A stretch of 64,000 nucleotides of DNA from Parapedobacter defluvii (GTDB lineage Bacteria > Bacteroidota > Bacteroidia > Sphingobacteriales > Sphingobacteriaceae). Position numbers and translations under genes: made by a program. The notes under the pieces are model-generated. The model was given only the letters and a program-made list of their open reading frames with translations. It was not told the DNA's origin and ran no database searches. Shown in pieces: positions 1 to 8,632 of this stretch. The number at the start of each line of letters is the position of its first letter. The first letter of the stretch is position 1. Location: the NCBI RefSeq assembly GCF_014642075.1, contig NZ_BMIK01000003.1, positions 186,001 to 250,000 on the forward strand, read 5' to 3'.

Positions 1-507
1 CCCCCCGTTGCTATCCGTGTCCGTCACCAACAACGTGCCATTGGACGTATACATAATCGCGTAAGCCGCTGCATATCCGTCTTTATTTTTATTTTCCGTA
101 AGGGTTTTGACAAGCGACCAATTCCGGCCGCCATCCAGTGTCCGGAACACTTCGGCATAGCCGGTCAGCACGTAAAATTCGTCCCGGTTCCCCGTTTCGG
201 CGATACACGTGATGTCGTGATCCGTGGGTTTTGCCAGAAACCGCCAAGTGATCCCGTAGTTTTCGCTGATGAACAACTGCCCCCGGTTTGCTCCGCGCGT
301 CGCACATAAGATCACGCCATCTTCCAGCTGCCGGATCGCATCGATACGGCCTCCCTTGACGATTTCGTTGACCGTCCACTTTTTGAAGTGCGGCAAAATA
401 GTTTCTGAAACAACCGTACTGTCCAATGGTTGCTGTGCGGATACATTCGCTTCCAAACAACCCAGCAACGCGACAAGCAATCCTATTCTTTTTATCATTT
501 CTTTCAT
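1..507 (-). CDS. BNR/Asp-box repeat exported protein (3' part beyond the window)
   Basis: The frame is open from an ATG at 507 (a second ATG, in frame, is at 498) to the window edge, giving the first 169 residues. An N-terminal signal peptide (MIKRIGLLVALLGCLEANVS) ends near AQQ. Two Asp-box-like motifs are visible, SENYGITW (about residue 79) and TLDGGRNW (about residue 125). They are typical of the beta-propeller BNR repeats of sialidases and of the YCF48/Vps10 group. No catalytic residue of a GH33 sialidase can be judged because most of the gene is missing. The gene starts 11 bases after the SusD stop and is probably the last member of module 1, where it would act at the cell surface or in the periplasm. 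The propeller fold is likely; sialidase activity is only one possibility. Confidence 0.7.
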   Translation of the reverse strand, partial: MKEMIKRIGLLVALLGCLEANVSAQQPLDSTVVSETILPHFKKWTVNEIVKGGRIDAIRQLEDGVILCATRGANRGQLFISENYGITWRFLAKPTDHDITCIAETGNRDEFYVLTGYAEVFRTLDGGRNWSLVKTLTENKNKDGYAAAYAIMYTSNGTLLVTDTDSNGG

Positions 508-518
508 TACGGTCTATA

Positions 519-1955
519 TTAATTCTGCCACCACATTTTACCGTTCATGGTATCCCCTCCGATCCGTGAAGCAGCTTCCTCGTAATGTGACTGATTCAGT
601 GATTGCTCCGCCAGCGGATAAGGGATCCGGTTGGGTACCTTGCCATCATTCACATTGGTGGGTCCCGGAACCAGGAGTGGGTACCCGGTGCGGCGGTACT
701 CGCACCACGCTTCCATCCCCGTAAAAAACAGGGCAAAGAATTTTTGCAGATAGACTTTGGGCAGTTGTCCGTCAAATGCCACACCGGATTGCTGCAGATA
801 TGCCGGCGTAAATGGGGCATCCCAGTATTCAAATGAAGCCTGGATCGCCGATTCATACAGGGTCTTCGCATCCGCCGAATAAAAGCCTTTAATCGCTGCC
901 TCTGTCTTCAAAAACAAGACTTCAGACCAGGTCATCCAAATGGCAGGTTCTGTATTCGACTGGAAACGGGTACCCAGATACGACTGGAAATTATATCCGC
1001 CGTTGTAGTTGGCTGACTCAGATACCGGCAGCGCATTAGGCAGTCCTACGTATTCCGGATGATCCGTACCCATGCTCGCGTTGGTTGGCCGCGCATATTG
1101 AAACAACCGGCTATCGTTAAACTTAGATAACGAGTCGACGATAAATGCGCTGACAGATTTATACTTGAAATCAAAGTCTCTCACAAAATTCGGGGCCAGT
1201 GGATAAACATCCGGCAGGCTACCGCTGTACCGGTATACAAAATTATCGGCATTGCTTTCCATCAACGGAAACCGGTCCGGATTGGCTAACATTTCCCCGA
1301 TCAGCGTTTCTGTCGCAGGCGATTTTGCCGACATCCGCATCAAAAGCCGCAATCGGAGACTGTTTGCAAACTTCTTCCATTTCAGCATATCACCGCCGTA
1401 TATCGGATCACCTCCGTAAGCCAGCCCTCCGGAAACATCAACCCGTTCGGCCAGTTCCTGCAACCTGGCTACCATGTCCGAATAAATGCTTTCCTGCGTG
1501 TCGTATGCCGGTGTTAAAATCCTTTCGGAATCCGCCTTTCCCGCGTCTGTGTACGGGACATCCCCAAAGGTGTCGGTAATCACCGAAAAGATATAGATTT
1601 TGATGACCTCCGCGATAGTCGCGTAATTTGTTAACCCTTCACCTTGTCCACTCATGTCCACGATGTCATTCAAATCCCTTAGGCGCCCATACAACCCCCA
1701 TATTCCGTTGGAGTTTGCGGGTTGCAGCTTAAACCGCTGCACTTCAGTGAAGGTATTGTTCATGCAGGTATATTGAATCAACTCGTTGTTCAACTCAAAG
1801 GCATTGCCCACAAGTGTATTCGAAATGTTGTATAGTACCTGCGGCAAAACCACGCCGGGATTTACGTTTGCAGGCACATTCGGATTGATGTTGTCGATCT
1901 TTTCGCATCCACTTAACGAGAGGATGGCGAAACATACTAGAAAGGTCTTTCGCAT
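519..1955 (-). CDS. SusD/RagB-family lipoprotein (SusD-like_2 type), module 1
   Basis: The product is 478 residues with a lipoprotein signal ending in LSLSGC (Cys17). It belongs to the SusD-like_2 group, recognisable from the NPN/NVP-rich start after the lipid anchor, the KWKKFANSLRLRLLMRMS helix near residue 190, and the late MEAWCEYRRTGYP motif. SusD proteins are outer-membrane lipoproteins of helical TPR-like fold. They sit as a lid on the SusC barrel and deliver the ligand. The start is 10 bases after the SusC stop, so the two are co-transcribed. The SusD-like_2 type is often found with peptide or non-glycan SusC partners, and nothing here identifies a glycan substrate: the module carries no glycoside hydrolase in view. 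Confidence 0.95.
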   Translation of the reverse strand: MRKTFLVCFAILSLSGCEKIDNINPNVPANVNPGVVLPQVLYNISNTLVGNAFELNNELIQYTCMNNTFTEVQRFKLQPANSNGIWGLYGRLRDLNDIVDMSGQGEGLTNYATIAEVIKIYIFSVITDTFGDVPYTDAGKADSERILTPAYDTQESIYSDMVARLQELAERVDVSGGLAYGGDPIYGGDMLKWKKFANSLRLRLLMRMSAKSPATETLIGEMLANPDRFPLMESNADNFVYRYSGSLPDVYPLAPNFVRDFDFKYKSVSAFIVDSLSKFNDSRLFQYARPTNASMGTDHPEYVGLPNALPVSESANYNGGYNFQSYLGTRFQSNTEPAIWMTWSEVLFLKTEAAIKGFYSADAKTLYESAIQASFEYWDAPFTPAYLQQSGVAFDGQLPKVYLQKFFALFFTGMEAWCEYRRTGYPLLVPGPTNVNDGKVPNRIPYPLAEQSLNQSHYEEAASRIGGDTMNGKMWWQN

Positions 1956-1965
1956 CGCTGTTTTC

Positions 1966-4900
1966 TTATAACGTGATTTTAATATCTATTCCAAAACTCC
2001 GAGTCGATGGAATCTGTGCATTTTCTACACCGGGAACAACCGTACCGCCTGATACGAATGAGGTCTCCGGATCAATGTTCGGCACGTCGGTTAGCAACAA
2101 GAGATTCCTTCCAACCAGATTCACTTGGACGGACTGGAAAGGGCCGCGCCGAAGCAGCCGGTTAGGTAACCGATAGCCAAGGATAACCTCCCTGAGTTTG
2201 ATAAAAGAGGCATCAAATGTACTTGATTCCACATTTGGCCTTCTGTAATATCCGCGATAATAGGTATAGGCCGCCACCCGTTCGGTATTGGGCGAATAGG
2301 TTCCATCTGCGTTTCGCACAACACCATCGCCAATGATGCCGTCTTCCCGACCGGGAAGGGTATTTTCCAAGCTGCCTGCTTCTGTTCCAGTCACATAGGT
2401 GAAGGAATAAATATCCCCACCCAACCGGCCATCAAACAGGAATCCCAGCGACCAGTCTTTGTATTGGAAGTTATTCCGGATACCGGCAATCAGGTCCGGA
2501 TTATAGTTACCCACCTTCATCGTATTCGTGGTAAATACGGGCACGCCGCCTTGGTAAATCACTTTACCTTCCTCGTTTCTCGCTAATCCCACACCGTAAA
2601 TATCGCCCATGCGTCCGCCGATGCGGGCCTCCACCGTAGCACCCTGTGCGGAAGCCATCACATAGCTTTCCACACCGTCAGCGAGCTCTACGACTTTACT
2701 GCGGTTGGCTGACCCGGTGATCGATACATCCCACACCAACCTACGTTTGACTGGGGTTATCCGCAACAATGCCTCCCAGCCTTTATTCGTGATTTTGCCT
2801 GCATTCATCACCTGCGCGGAATAACCGGTGCTGACAGATAACGGACTGCGCAGGATCTGATTTTTACTTTCCGAAGCGTACCAGGTAAAGTCGACACCCA
2901 ACCGATCTTTGAAAAGCTTGAATTCCGTACCCAGCTCGAACGAACTGGTAATCTCAGGTTTCAAATCCGTGTTGGGCAGTGTTTCGGGCAAGCTAACGGC
3001 ACCGGGCAGTACGCTGTAATCATAATAGGGGTTGGTTTGGTAGGGATCCGTGTCATTGCCCACCTGTGCATACGATGTACGCAGCTTCCAGAAGTCCAGC
3101 CATGGAGAAGAAATCTTCAGCATATCCGACAAAATCGCACTTACGGACAACGAAGGGTAGAAGTAAGAATTATTTGATTCGGGTAACGCGCTTGACCAAT
3201 CGTTGCGGCCCGTCAACTGCAGAAAGAGTAGATTTTTGTAGTCAAAATCTGCTACGGCATACAGGCTGTTTACCCGTTTCCGTGTATTGGATTCCACGGT
3301 AGATGGACGGGTACTGGCGTTGCCCAGGTTATAAACAGCCGGTATAACCAGCCCATTCGCCGTCACGGTATTACTCGATGTGTTAATCTGCAGGTTATTC
3401 CCTCCTATACTGGCAGACCACTTAAAATTTTCGGTTGACGGGGCACCGTAGCTCAGCAGGAAGTCAGAGTTGCGTTCCAGGTAAGCAAGGTCCTGCCGCC
3501 GGTAGAGACCGTTGATGTTTACGGCAGAGCTCAACGGCCGTTGTGAATTCCGGAACTCTCCGGAATAGTCGATTCCTGTGCGCACCATCAGCTTGATACG
3601 GGGCGTGATGTCATAGTTGACAAATGCGTTCCCGAATACGCGGTTCCGTTTCATTCCATTCAGTTGCTCATACATCGTCATATACGGATTATCGCCCCAT
3701 GTGAAATAATAATCCTGTTTGATGCCTTCCTGACCTTTTATCCAATAGTTTTTGAACCAATTGATGTCGGCATTCCGCTCAAACCAGATAAAATTGTATG
3801 TAGGAGACGATCCGCCATAACCTACTACCGGTAGATTGTCACTATTGCTGTTAATATAATTGATGTTTGCATTAAAAGATACCTTAGACGTGATGTTGAT
3901 ATTTGAATTCAGATTGAACTGATGGCGTTTCAACTCCGTGTTCGGCATAATTCCGGATTGATCGTAATTGTTGTATGAGGCACGGAAATTGCCGATTTCA
4001 CCGGACTTATAGACCGAAACGTTGTTTATGAACGTCTTGCCCGTTTCATAAAAATCACGTACGTTGTTCGGGTAAGCTTTCCATGGAATGGGTATCCGGT
4101 TTCCGGCTTCGTCCAACGGCGAACCGAATTGGATAAACGACTGCCCCTGAAAAGGTGCTCCCCAATTATGTCCGGAGTTTGCCGTATTGGGGCCATCGGG
4201 GCCGTCGCCATACGAATAATAATCCAACCCAACGCCTGTTCCGCCACCGTATTTATTCTGAAAATCGGGAACCTTTAATACTTGGTCAAATGCGGTATTG
4301 GAACTTACCGTTATTCCCATGTTATTGGATGCCGAGGCACTCTTCGTTTTGATGATGATGACCCCATTGGCTGCCCTGGAGCCGTAAAGCGCCGCCGCAT
4401 TGGGTCCCTTCAGCACGCTGATGGATTCAATATCGTCGGGATTAATTTCTGCGCCCCCGCTGCCATAATCCACCGAAAGATCATTCGTGCTTGCTGTACC
4501 CAGGTTGTTGTTGATGGGCACGCCATCCACCACCACCATCGCGATGTTTTTGTTGATATTGAGGGAAGACTCCCCCCGCAACACGATACGGGTGGAATTG
4601 GCCAGGCCACCGGAAACCTGCGTCATGTTTAGGCCCGCAACCTTCCCCTGCAAGCTACTGAATACATTCCCTCCTTTTGCGGTATTGACTTCCTCGCCAC
4701 TGACTTCCTGAATGGCCGTTCCGATCTGTCTTTTCTCCCGGGTAATCCCGAGCGAAGTCACAACAACTTCCTCCAGTTCCCCCACCGCCTCTTCCAATAC
4801 AAAATTCACCGTCAGTCCCACTCCTTCTCCAACTGTGACATTTCGTTTATATTGGCTCGCATAGGACACATAGTTCGCTACCACAGTATACGTCCCCGGT

Positions 4901-5391
4901 TGCACCGAAATGGCAAAATTTCCCTCTTCATCCGTACCAAAACTGCGGTTCAGTTCCACAATTCGAATACTTGCCCCGGCCAAAGGCTCGCCCCGCTCAT
5001 TCGTAACCCGGCCGGTCATCTTACCCGGCTGTTGTAGTTTGTAGAGCGTTACGGTCCCCTGGACTTCCTCTTTGTACCCGATGTTTGTACCGGCCAATAA
5101 CCGGACCAGAATACGCTCCAACGGCTCGTTTTGGTAGCTCATGGAATTCACCCAAATGGCATCCATGCCAAGCCCGTGTGCATCATAAGCAAAATCGACC
5201 GCTGCCATACGTGTCAGTTGCCGTATGGCCTCGTTCAGTGTTTGTCGTTCAATCGATACATTGACCGGCTTATGGAGCACCTGCCCGTTGCTGCCTTCCG
5301 CAAGCAGCAGCTGCGAAAACGATAAAAGAATGCTATAAATTAAGATGGATATACGCATGATTCGTTGCCAATGCAGTATATGAATGTTCAT
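1966..5391 (-). CDS. SusC/RagA-family TonB-linked outer membrane receptor, module 1
   Basis: The 1141-residue protein has a signal peptide (about 1-38), an STN domain (about 44-118), a CarboxypepD_reg-like beta-sandwich (about 125-200), a TonB-box-like stretch (EEVVVTSLG, about 207-215), a plug with the family signature LKGPNAAALYGSRAANGV, and a C-terminal barrel ending in an aromatic/hydrophobic strand (FGIDIKITL). STN domains in FecA-like receptors contact the periplasmic part of FecR anti-sigmas, so this receptor can both import ligand and signal to the FecR/sigma pair encoded directly upstream. The leader carries a 10-bp inverted repeat and a candidate antisense RNA. The substrate is unknown. 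Confidence 0.96.
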   Translation of the reverse strand: MNIHILHWQRIMRISILIYSILLSFSQLLLAEGSNGQVLHKPVNVSIERQTLNEAIRQLTRMAAVDFAYDAHGLGMDAIWVNSMSYQNEPLERILVRLLAGTNIGYKEEVQGTVTLYKLQQPGKMTGRVTNERGEPLAGASIRIVELNRSFGTDEEGNFAISVQPGTYTVVANYVSYASQYKRNVTVGEGVGLTVNFVLEEAVGELEEVVVTSLGITREKRQIGTAIQEVSGEEVNTAKGGNVFSSLQGKVAGLNMTQVSGGLANSTRIVLRGESSLNINKNIAMVVVDGVPINNNLGTASTNDLSVDYGSGGAEINPDDIESISVLKGPNAAALYGSRAANGVIIIKTKSASASNNMGITVSSNTAFDQVLKVPDFQNKYGGGTGVGLDYYSYGDGPDGPNTANSGHNWGAPFQGQSFIQFGSPLDEAGNRIPIPWKAYPNNVRDFYETGKTFINNVSVYKSGEIGNFRASYNNYDQSGIMPNTELKRHQFNLNSNINITSKVSFNANINYINSNSDNLPVVGYGGSSPTYNFIWFERNADINWFKNYWIKGQEGIKQDYYFTWGDNPYMTMYEQLNGMKRNRVFGNAFVNYDITPRIKLMVRTGIDYSGEFRNSQRPLSSAVNINGLYRRQDLAYLERNSDFLLSYGAPSTENFKWSASIGGNNLQINTSSNTVTANGLVIPAVYNLGNASTRPSTVESNTRKRVNSLYAVADFDYKNLLFLQLTGRNDWSSALPESNNSYFYPSLSVSAILSDMLKISSPWLDFWKLRTSYAQVGNDTDPYQTNPYYDYSVLPGAVSLPETLPNTDLKPEITSSFELGTEFKLFKDRLGVDFTWYASESKNQILRSPLSVSTGYSAQVMNAGKITNKGWEALLRITPVKRRLVWDVSITGSANRSKVVELADGVESYVMASAQGATVEARIGGRMGDIYGVGLARNEEGKVIYQGGVPVFTTNTMKVGNYNPDLIAGIRNNFQYKDWSLGFLFDGRLGGDIYSFTYVTGTEAGSLENTLPGREDGIIGDGVVRNADGTYSPNTERVAAYTYYRGYYRRPNVESSTFDASFIKLREVILGYRLPNRLLRRGPFQSVQVNLVGRNLLLLTDVPNIDPETSFVSGGTVVPGVENAQIPSTRSFGIDIKITL

Positions 5392-5564
5392 ACTAAAGAG
5401 TTTGTTGGATAAAATTGGGATTATCCTGTACCAATTTTATACCTTTGAAAAACGTTACTTGATTAACACCTGTTGATGAAGTAGCTGTACAGCAATGGAT
5501 GAGGGTCCAAACTAATCACATTGTTGTACGACTTCCCGGATTTGTCCTTGGGCAAATCCGTTTT
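5392..5564. promoter_or_regulatory. susC leader of module 1 with inverted repeat
   Basis: This non-coding stretch between FecR and SusC contains a perfect 10-bp inverted repeat, ATAAAATTGG at 5409-5418 and CCAATTTTAT at 5431-5440, 17 bases ahead of the susC ATG. It also contains a plus-strand TACCTTTG box (5440-5447) that matches the Bacteroidota TAnnTTTG element, and a hairpin at 5537-5560. The inverted repeat may be an operator or an mRNA structure. The promoter used for susC itself cannot be placed with confidence. Confidence 0.5.
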
Positions 5565-5566
5565 TT
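5454..5566 (+). ncRNA. candidate cis-antisense RNA opposing the susC leader, module 1
   Basis: A plus-strand TAnnTTTG box lies at 5440-5447, with TTG at 5415-5417 as a loose -33 element (22-base spacing). A hairpin with arms CGGATTTG (5537-5544) and CAAATCCG (5553-5560) is followed by six Ts (5561-5566), a Rho-independent terminator on the plus strand. No plus-strand gene exists for it to serve. A transcript of about 113 nt would be complementary to the susC leader. Antisense RNAs placed like this (DonS type) repress SusC expression in Bacteroides. Both ends are inferred from motifs only. Confidence 0.45.
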
Positions 5567-6548
5567 AATAAATAATCACTTCATTGCTTTCCCTCCTGTA
5601 TTGATTTTGATGAATAGAACAGATAATCCGCAGGGTTTCGTCCAAGCGGTGCGAAGTGCGTATGGTTACACTATACTGATGGTCATCGACCTGCCGATCC
5701 GCCGCTTTTAATTCAACGCCATAGACGTTGTACATCGCCAATGCGACTTCTTCAAAGGATGCATTGGTCAACTGGATGGTTCCTTCCCGCCAGTTAGCTG
5801 CATTTGGTATGGTAAGGGTAGCCGTTATATACGTGCCCGTATGTGGATCATAAGCGAGTTGTTGTGCTTTCGTGAGTTCATTGGCCAACAGTCGTTGGTT
5901 GGTATCGATAACCCGTACACTGCCTTGCTGTACGTCTACGGTAATCCGGCTTAGCCGTTCGTAGTTACTGATATTAAAAGCAGTGCCCAACACCTGGGTG
6001 ACGATGCCACGGCTATACACGATGAATGGTTTTCCCGGATTTGGGGTTACTTCAAAAAAAGCCTCTCCCTCATCAAGGTACAGTTCACGTCCTGCCGCTC
6101 CGAACGATTCGGGAATGCGCAGCCGGCTCGAAGCATTCACCCATACAATGGAACTATCGGGCAGCGTAATCTTTTTTACCTGCCTTACCGCCGTGGTTAT
6201 CTCGCGATATCCTATACCGGCCTCAGCCGAAATCCGATTGGAGTCTGTCAGTCCGTGGTCGTTCTGCCCCCGGTGTACCAACCAGGCGATACTGACCAAC
6301 GCAAGTACCGCCGCAGCATATGCCAAGTGCTTCCCGTAACCGAGTTTACGAATCGGGTTCCAATATCCCGATAATCGTTCGCGCATCTGCGAGTTTATCC
6401 GGGACGCTTCTGCATCGCCATGGAATACTTCGGAATCGTCCAGTTCACGAAAAGATTCATACCAAGCATCAATGGTTTCCTTTTCGGTGTCGCTCGCCGC
6501 ACCGCTGAGGTAGCGGTGCAATAATTGTTTAAATTTCTCGCTGTCCAA
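5565..6548 (-). CDS. FecR-family anti-sigma factor, module 1
   Basis: The 327-residue protein has a cytoplasmic N-terminal region (about 1-70), one transmembrane segment (about 73-92, YAAAVLALVSIAWLV), a FecR domain (about 115-215, with the typical LPDSSIVWVNASSRLRIP and GEAFFEV motifs) and a DUF4974 C-terminal domain (about 255-327). Such proteins hold the cognate ECF sigma at the membrane and receive a signal from the STN domain of the SusC receptor. The start is a TTG at 6548. It is chosen because MDSEKFKQLLHRYLSG aligns with the paralogue start MDKHTFKQLMEGYLRG, and a purine-rich AAAAAGGA lies about 10 bases upstream. The gene follows its sigma factor by 76 bases. Confidence 0.93.
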   Translation of the reverse strand: MDSEKFKQLLHRYLSGAASDTEKETIDAWYESFRELDDSEVFHGDAEASRINSQMRERLSGYWNPIRKLGYGKHLAYAAAVLALVSIAWLVHRGQNDHGLTDSNRISAEAGIGYREITTAVRQVKKITLPDSSIVWVNASSRLRIPESFGAAGRELYLDEGEAFFEVTPNPGKPFIVYSRGIVTQVLGTAFNISNYERLSRITVDVQQGSVRVIDTNQRLLANELTKAQQLAYDPHTGTYITATLTIPNAANWREGTIQLTNASFEEVALAMYNVYGVELKAADRQVDDHQYSVTIRTSHRLDETLRIICSIHQNQYRRESNEVIIY

Positions 6549-6624
6549 GATTACGTATCCTTTTTAATAGGAAGTAACCGGAGACCGCCAAACCTACTTT
6601 GATTTACTGTTAATTATTTATGAG

Positions 6625-7218
6625 TTAATGGTTAACAAGGCTCAGAAAGACAGAAAGCCCAATTAAAAACTCGCCCCGGTGTTGGTGGGACAGCTTCTGC
6701 CTCAGCCGCCTGACAGCCTCGGAAAGGTTATTGGATACGGTTTGCTCGGCCAGCCCAAGTTTTTCAGCAATTTCTTTGATACTTAAGTTGTCGCAGCGCA
6801 GCAAGAAAGACTGCTTCATGTTTTCGGGCATGTCATACAACCCATTGTCCAAAGCGGCTTCCAGCACATCACGCGAAACACGGTCATGCTCATCGGTGAC
6901 AAATAATTCCATTTTTGCCAAAGCGAGATCTATAACGTGTTGCTTTACACGTTCGGACCTGAAATGATTCAGCACCTGAAACTTTATCGCTCCCAATAAA
7001 AATTGTTCCAGCGAAGTCCGGATGAGCAGATTTTCCCGTTTTTGCCACACACTGATGAAGACATCCTGCACGATATCTTTGGCGGCGTCTTCATCAGCTA
7101 CACGGCTATATGCTTTCTGGTAAAGTATTTTCCAATACCGATCGTATAATAGATCGTAAGCCTTGGGAGTTCCTAATCGTAGTGCATCGATTAACGCTAC
7201 TTCTGTCATCAGCATCAT
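6625..7218 (-). CDS. ECF RNA polymerase sigma factor, module 1
   Basis: The 197-residue protein has sigma-70 region 2 (about 19-88, with DAAKDIVQDVFISVWQKR) and region 4 (about 123-175, a helix-turn-helix with LSIKEIAEKLGLAEQTVSNNLSEAVRRLRQ). It would direct RNA polymerase to the promoter of its own SusCD module when freed by the neighbouring FecR. A short hydrophobic tail (LIGLSVFLSLV) follows region 4. ATG codons at 7218, 7215 and 7209 are all possible starts. The -7 box at 7232-7239 favours a short leader. Confidence 0.94.
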   Translation of the reverse strand: MMLMTEVALIDALRLGTPKAYDLLYDRYWKILYQKAYSRVADEDAAKDIVQDVFISVWQKRENLLIRTSLEQFLLGAIKFQVLNHFRSERVKQHVIDLALAKMELFVTDEHDRVSRDVLEAALDNGLYDMPENMKQSFLLRCDNLSIKEIAEKLGLAEQTVSNNLSEAVRRLRQKLSHQHRGEFLIGLSVFLSLVNH

Positions 7219-7231
7219 ACTAAACTAGTGA

Positions 7232-7259
7232 CAAAAATACCAAAGCAGTATTAAGGCAA
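7232..7259 (-). promoter_or_regulatory. promoter of ECF sigma gene, module 1
   Basis: Read on the minus strand, TATTTTTG (7239-7232) matches the Bacteroidota -7 consensus TAnnTTTG. TTG (7259-7257) lies 17 bases upstream as a -33 candidate. The expected transcription start is within about 10 bases of the sigma start codon. Confidence 0.5.
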
Positions 7260-7284
7260 CGTTATGTTTTTACGGGCGCTGGAT

Positions 7285-7470
7285 TTACCGTGCTATCGCA
7301 AAGATGGAGGTTAGCACCGTCGCGACCACGGCAATCCATACGACGATGCGTTGTTTGGCCTTTTGCGACGACAGCAGCGATTGCGTTTGGATGTGGTAAC
7401 GAAGACCGATAAGCAATTGCTGAATGATCAGGGGTTCTTCAGTAGGGCTCAGATTTTTCCTTTTTGTCAT
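7285..7470 (-). CDS. small single-pass membrane protein coupled to a truncated sigma-like gene
   Basis: The product is a 61-residue peptide with a polar, basic N-terminal half and a single hydrophobic helix near the C-terminus (about 44-59, IVVWIAVVATVLTSIFAI). The ATG overlaps the stop codon of the upstream gene as ATGA (7467-7470), a classic translational-coupling arrangement. I do not recognise a family. The pairing of a sigma-like cytosolic protein with a membrane peptide resembles a sigma/anti-sigma couple in miniature; this is an inference from layout alone. Confidence 0.6.
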   Translation of the reverse strand: MTKRKNLSPTEEPLIIQQLLIGLRYHIQTQSLLSSQKAKQRIVVWIAVVATVLTSIFAIAR

Positions 7471-7826
7471 TTGTACTTTAGATGTTTATCACGAAGAAGC
7501 AGGCCCAATGAAACCGGCAATTTCTGGATTTGTGAGATGGTGTCCAGCATAAAGTTGACCAAATTCAAATTGATGCGATTTCTCTCCGATTTTTCCAATC
7601 CATTGGCAACGATGTATTCCACAACCGTAGTCGATAGTTCAGGCAAGTGCTTACGTTTGTCCCAAAATTCCACAAACAATCCCTTTACCCGTTCGAATGC
7701 TTCGTCCTTGTTACTGGTTTCATTCAACAACGATAGATAGAGTGATTTCCAATGCCGATTACAGAATGCATAAAATGCATGTTCATCCGATCGGCGGATC
7801 CGGGCAATCAATTCGCTATCAATCAT
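7467..7826 (-). CDS. truncated ECF sigma-like protein (region 2 only)
   Basis: The product is about 119 residues from the ATG at 7826 (a GTG at 7835 would add three). The first 65-70 residues align by eye with ECF sigma region 2: EHAFYAFCNRHWKSLYLSLL, then an acidic helix and FVEFWDKRKHL, comparable to the AFxxLYxRYW...FxxVWxRR pattern of the five full sigma factors here. The usual DIVQD core-binding motif reads ERVKG. No region 4 helix-turn-helix follows; the tail is ISQIQKLPVSLGLLLRDKHLKYK. It could be a decaying sigma gene, but the frame is intact, it has its own TAnnTTTG box, and it is coupled to the next gene, which suggests a functional small protein such as a core-binding competitor. 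Confidence 0.65.
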   Translation of the reverse strand: MIDSELIARIRRSDEHAFYAFCNRHWKSLYLSLLNETSNKDEAFERVKGLFVEFWDKRKHLPELSTTVVEYIVANGLEKSERNRINLNLVNFMLDTISQIQKLPVSLGLLLRDKHLKYK

Positions 7827-7839
7827 GTTTTCCACATTA

Positions 7840-7847
7840 CAAAGTTA
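7840..7847 (-). promoter_or_regulatory. -7 element upstream of the truncated sigma-like gene
   Basis: Minus-strand TAACTTTG matches TAnnTTTG exactly. A TTTG (7866-7863) lies 15 bases upstream, a short spacing. The predicted transcript would begin only a few bases before the start codon, as for several full sigma genes in this window. Confidence 0.45.
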
Positions 7848-7902
7848 GTAGAGCATTGCAACCAAATCAGGTACAGGATGTTATGATTTTGTTAAAAAAC
7901 CA

Positions 7903-8535
7903 CTAACGAATTAATGTTCCCAAAAACTGACTATTTGAAAATCGACGATTATCCCGTTCGCCCACGCAAACGTATACTAACAATTGGCTCCCTGCGCGCT
8001 CGTCCGCAACATCCAGCGAAGCGATGCCGGCTTCACGTGAAGCCATGCCTATGGGCGCGACATGCTCCGTGGTATTGTATGCTACCAAATACACCACATC
8101 GTCTCCAAATGCGTCTTTCCTATTGATACGAGGCTCCCAATATAATCGGAGCTCGTTGTCTACGATCTCCATCCCGGTAATTTCCAGTCCTGCCAAAGAT
8201 CCCTGTGCTATCCGAACGGTTGCCGGATTGATGACGAAGTTTGGGTATTCTCCTTCCAATGCATGGTGATATACATAGGACACCGCCCGGTTCATCGCTG
8301 CTACCTTCGAGTCCTGCCCCCGTGGCAGCGCAAATCCCCTATGGATGGTGGGACGGAGCGGTTCCAGAAAATGCATCACTTGTTTCATCTTTTCCCTTGC
8401 CGCCAATTGATTGACCGAAGGCGGTTTGGAAGACTTCCGTGGGCGGCTGCGCACGTAAAAGCCGAACCGACCTTTGCACCCCACTAAATCGCCGATGGTT
8501 CCTGAAAATGCGAATAGTTCATTTAATTTTGCCAT
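7903..8535 (-). CDS. DUF6266 family protein
   Basis: The product is about 210 residues from the ATG at 8535 (MAKLNELFAFSGTIGDLVGC). The start is chosen because the family typically begins with a short polar segment leading into a G-S/T-GxxGx-V/L-G motif and because the upstream extension is low quality. The sequence is rich in beta-strand patterns (LEITGMEIVDNELRLYWEP, VVYLVAYN, SQLLVYVCVG) and has no signal peptide. DUF6266 proteins are common in Sphingobacteriaceae and have no known function. The gene stands alone between modules 2 and 1, with a divergent repeat-rich region upstream. TAGTTTG in the spacer (about 8560-8566, minus strand) is a possible -7 box. Confidence 0.75.
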   Translation of the reverse strand: MAKLNELFAFSGTIGDLVGCKGRFGFYVRSRPRKSSKPPSVNQLAAREKMKQVMHFLEPLRPTIHRGFALPRGQDSKVAAMNRAVSYVYHHALEGEYPNFVINPATVRIAQGSLAGLEITGMEIVDNELRLYWEPRINRKDAFGDDVVYLVAYNTTEHVAPIGMASREAGIASLDVADERAGSQLLVYVCVGERDNRRFSNSQFLGTLIR

Positions 8536-8632
8536 ATTGTTCTCTTTTAATTGATACAAACTAAAAAAACAATCCGCTTTAAACCAACACACTGACATCG
8601 ATTGTCAGGGTACTGACCGGTAAAACCCCATT

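Noticed and set aside
89-460. Open frame of 123 codons on the minus strand overlapping the BNR-protein gene
   Set aside because: It is in another frame of the partial gene at 1-507, has low-quality Arg/Cys-rich composition and no family likeness; the frame from 507 has a signal peptide and two Asp boxes.
1-507. Assignment of the partial BNR protein as a sialidase
   Set aside because: Asp boxes occur in many propellers, and no sialidase catalytic residue lies in the visible part.
4282-4632. Long plus-strand open frames inside susC genes and elsewhere (for example here and at 22002-22424, 38637-39329, 53694-54263, 61918-62631)
   Set aside because: They are reverse-strand shadows of well-supported genes, with no conserved domains, signals or promoters.
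7467-7826. Truncated sigma-like gene as the result of a frameshift in a full-length gene
   Set aside because: No region 4 coding sequence was seen in any frame of the following 350 bases; the next frame encodes the coupled membrane peptide.
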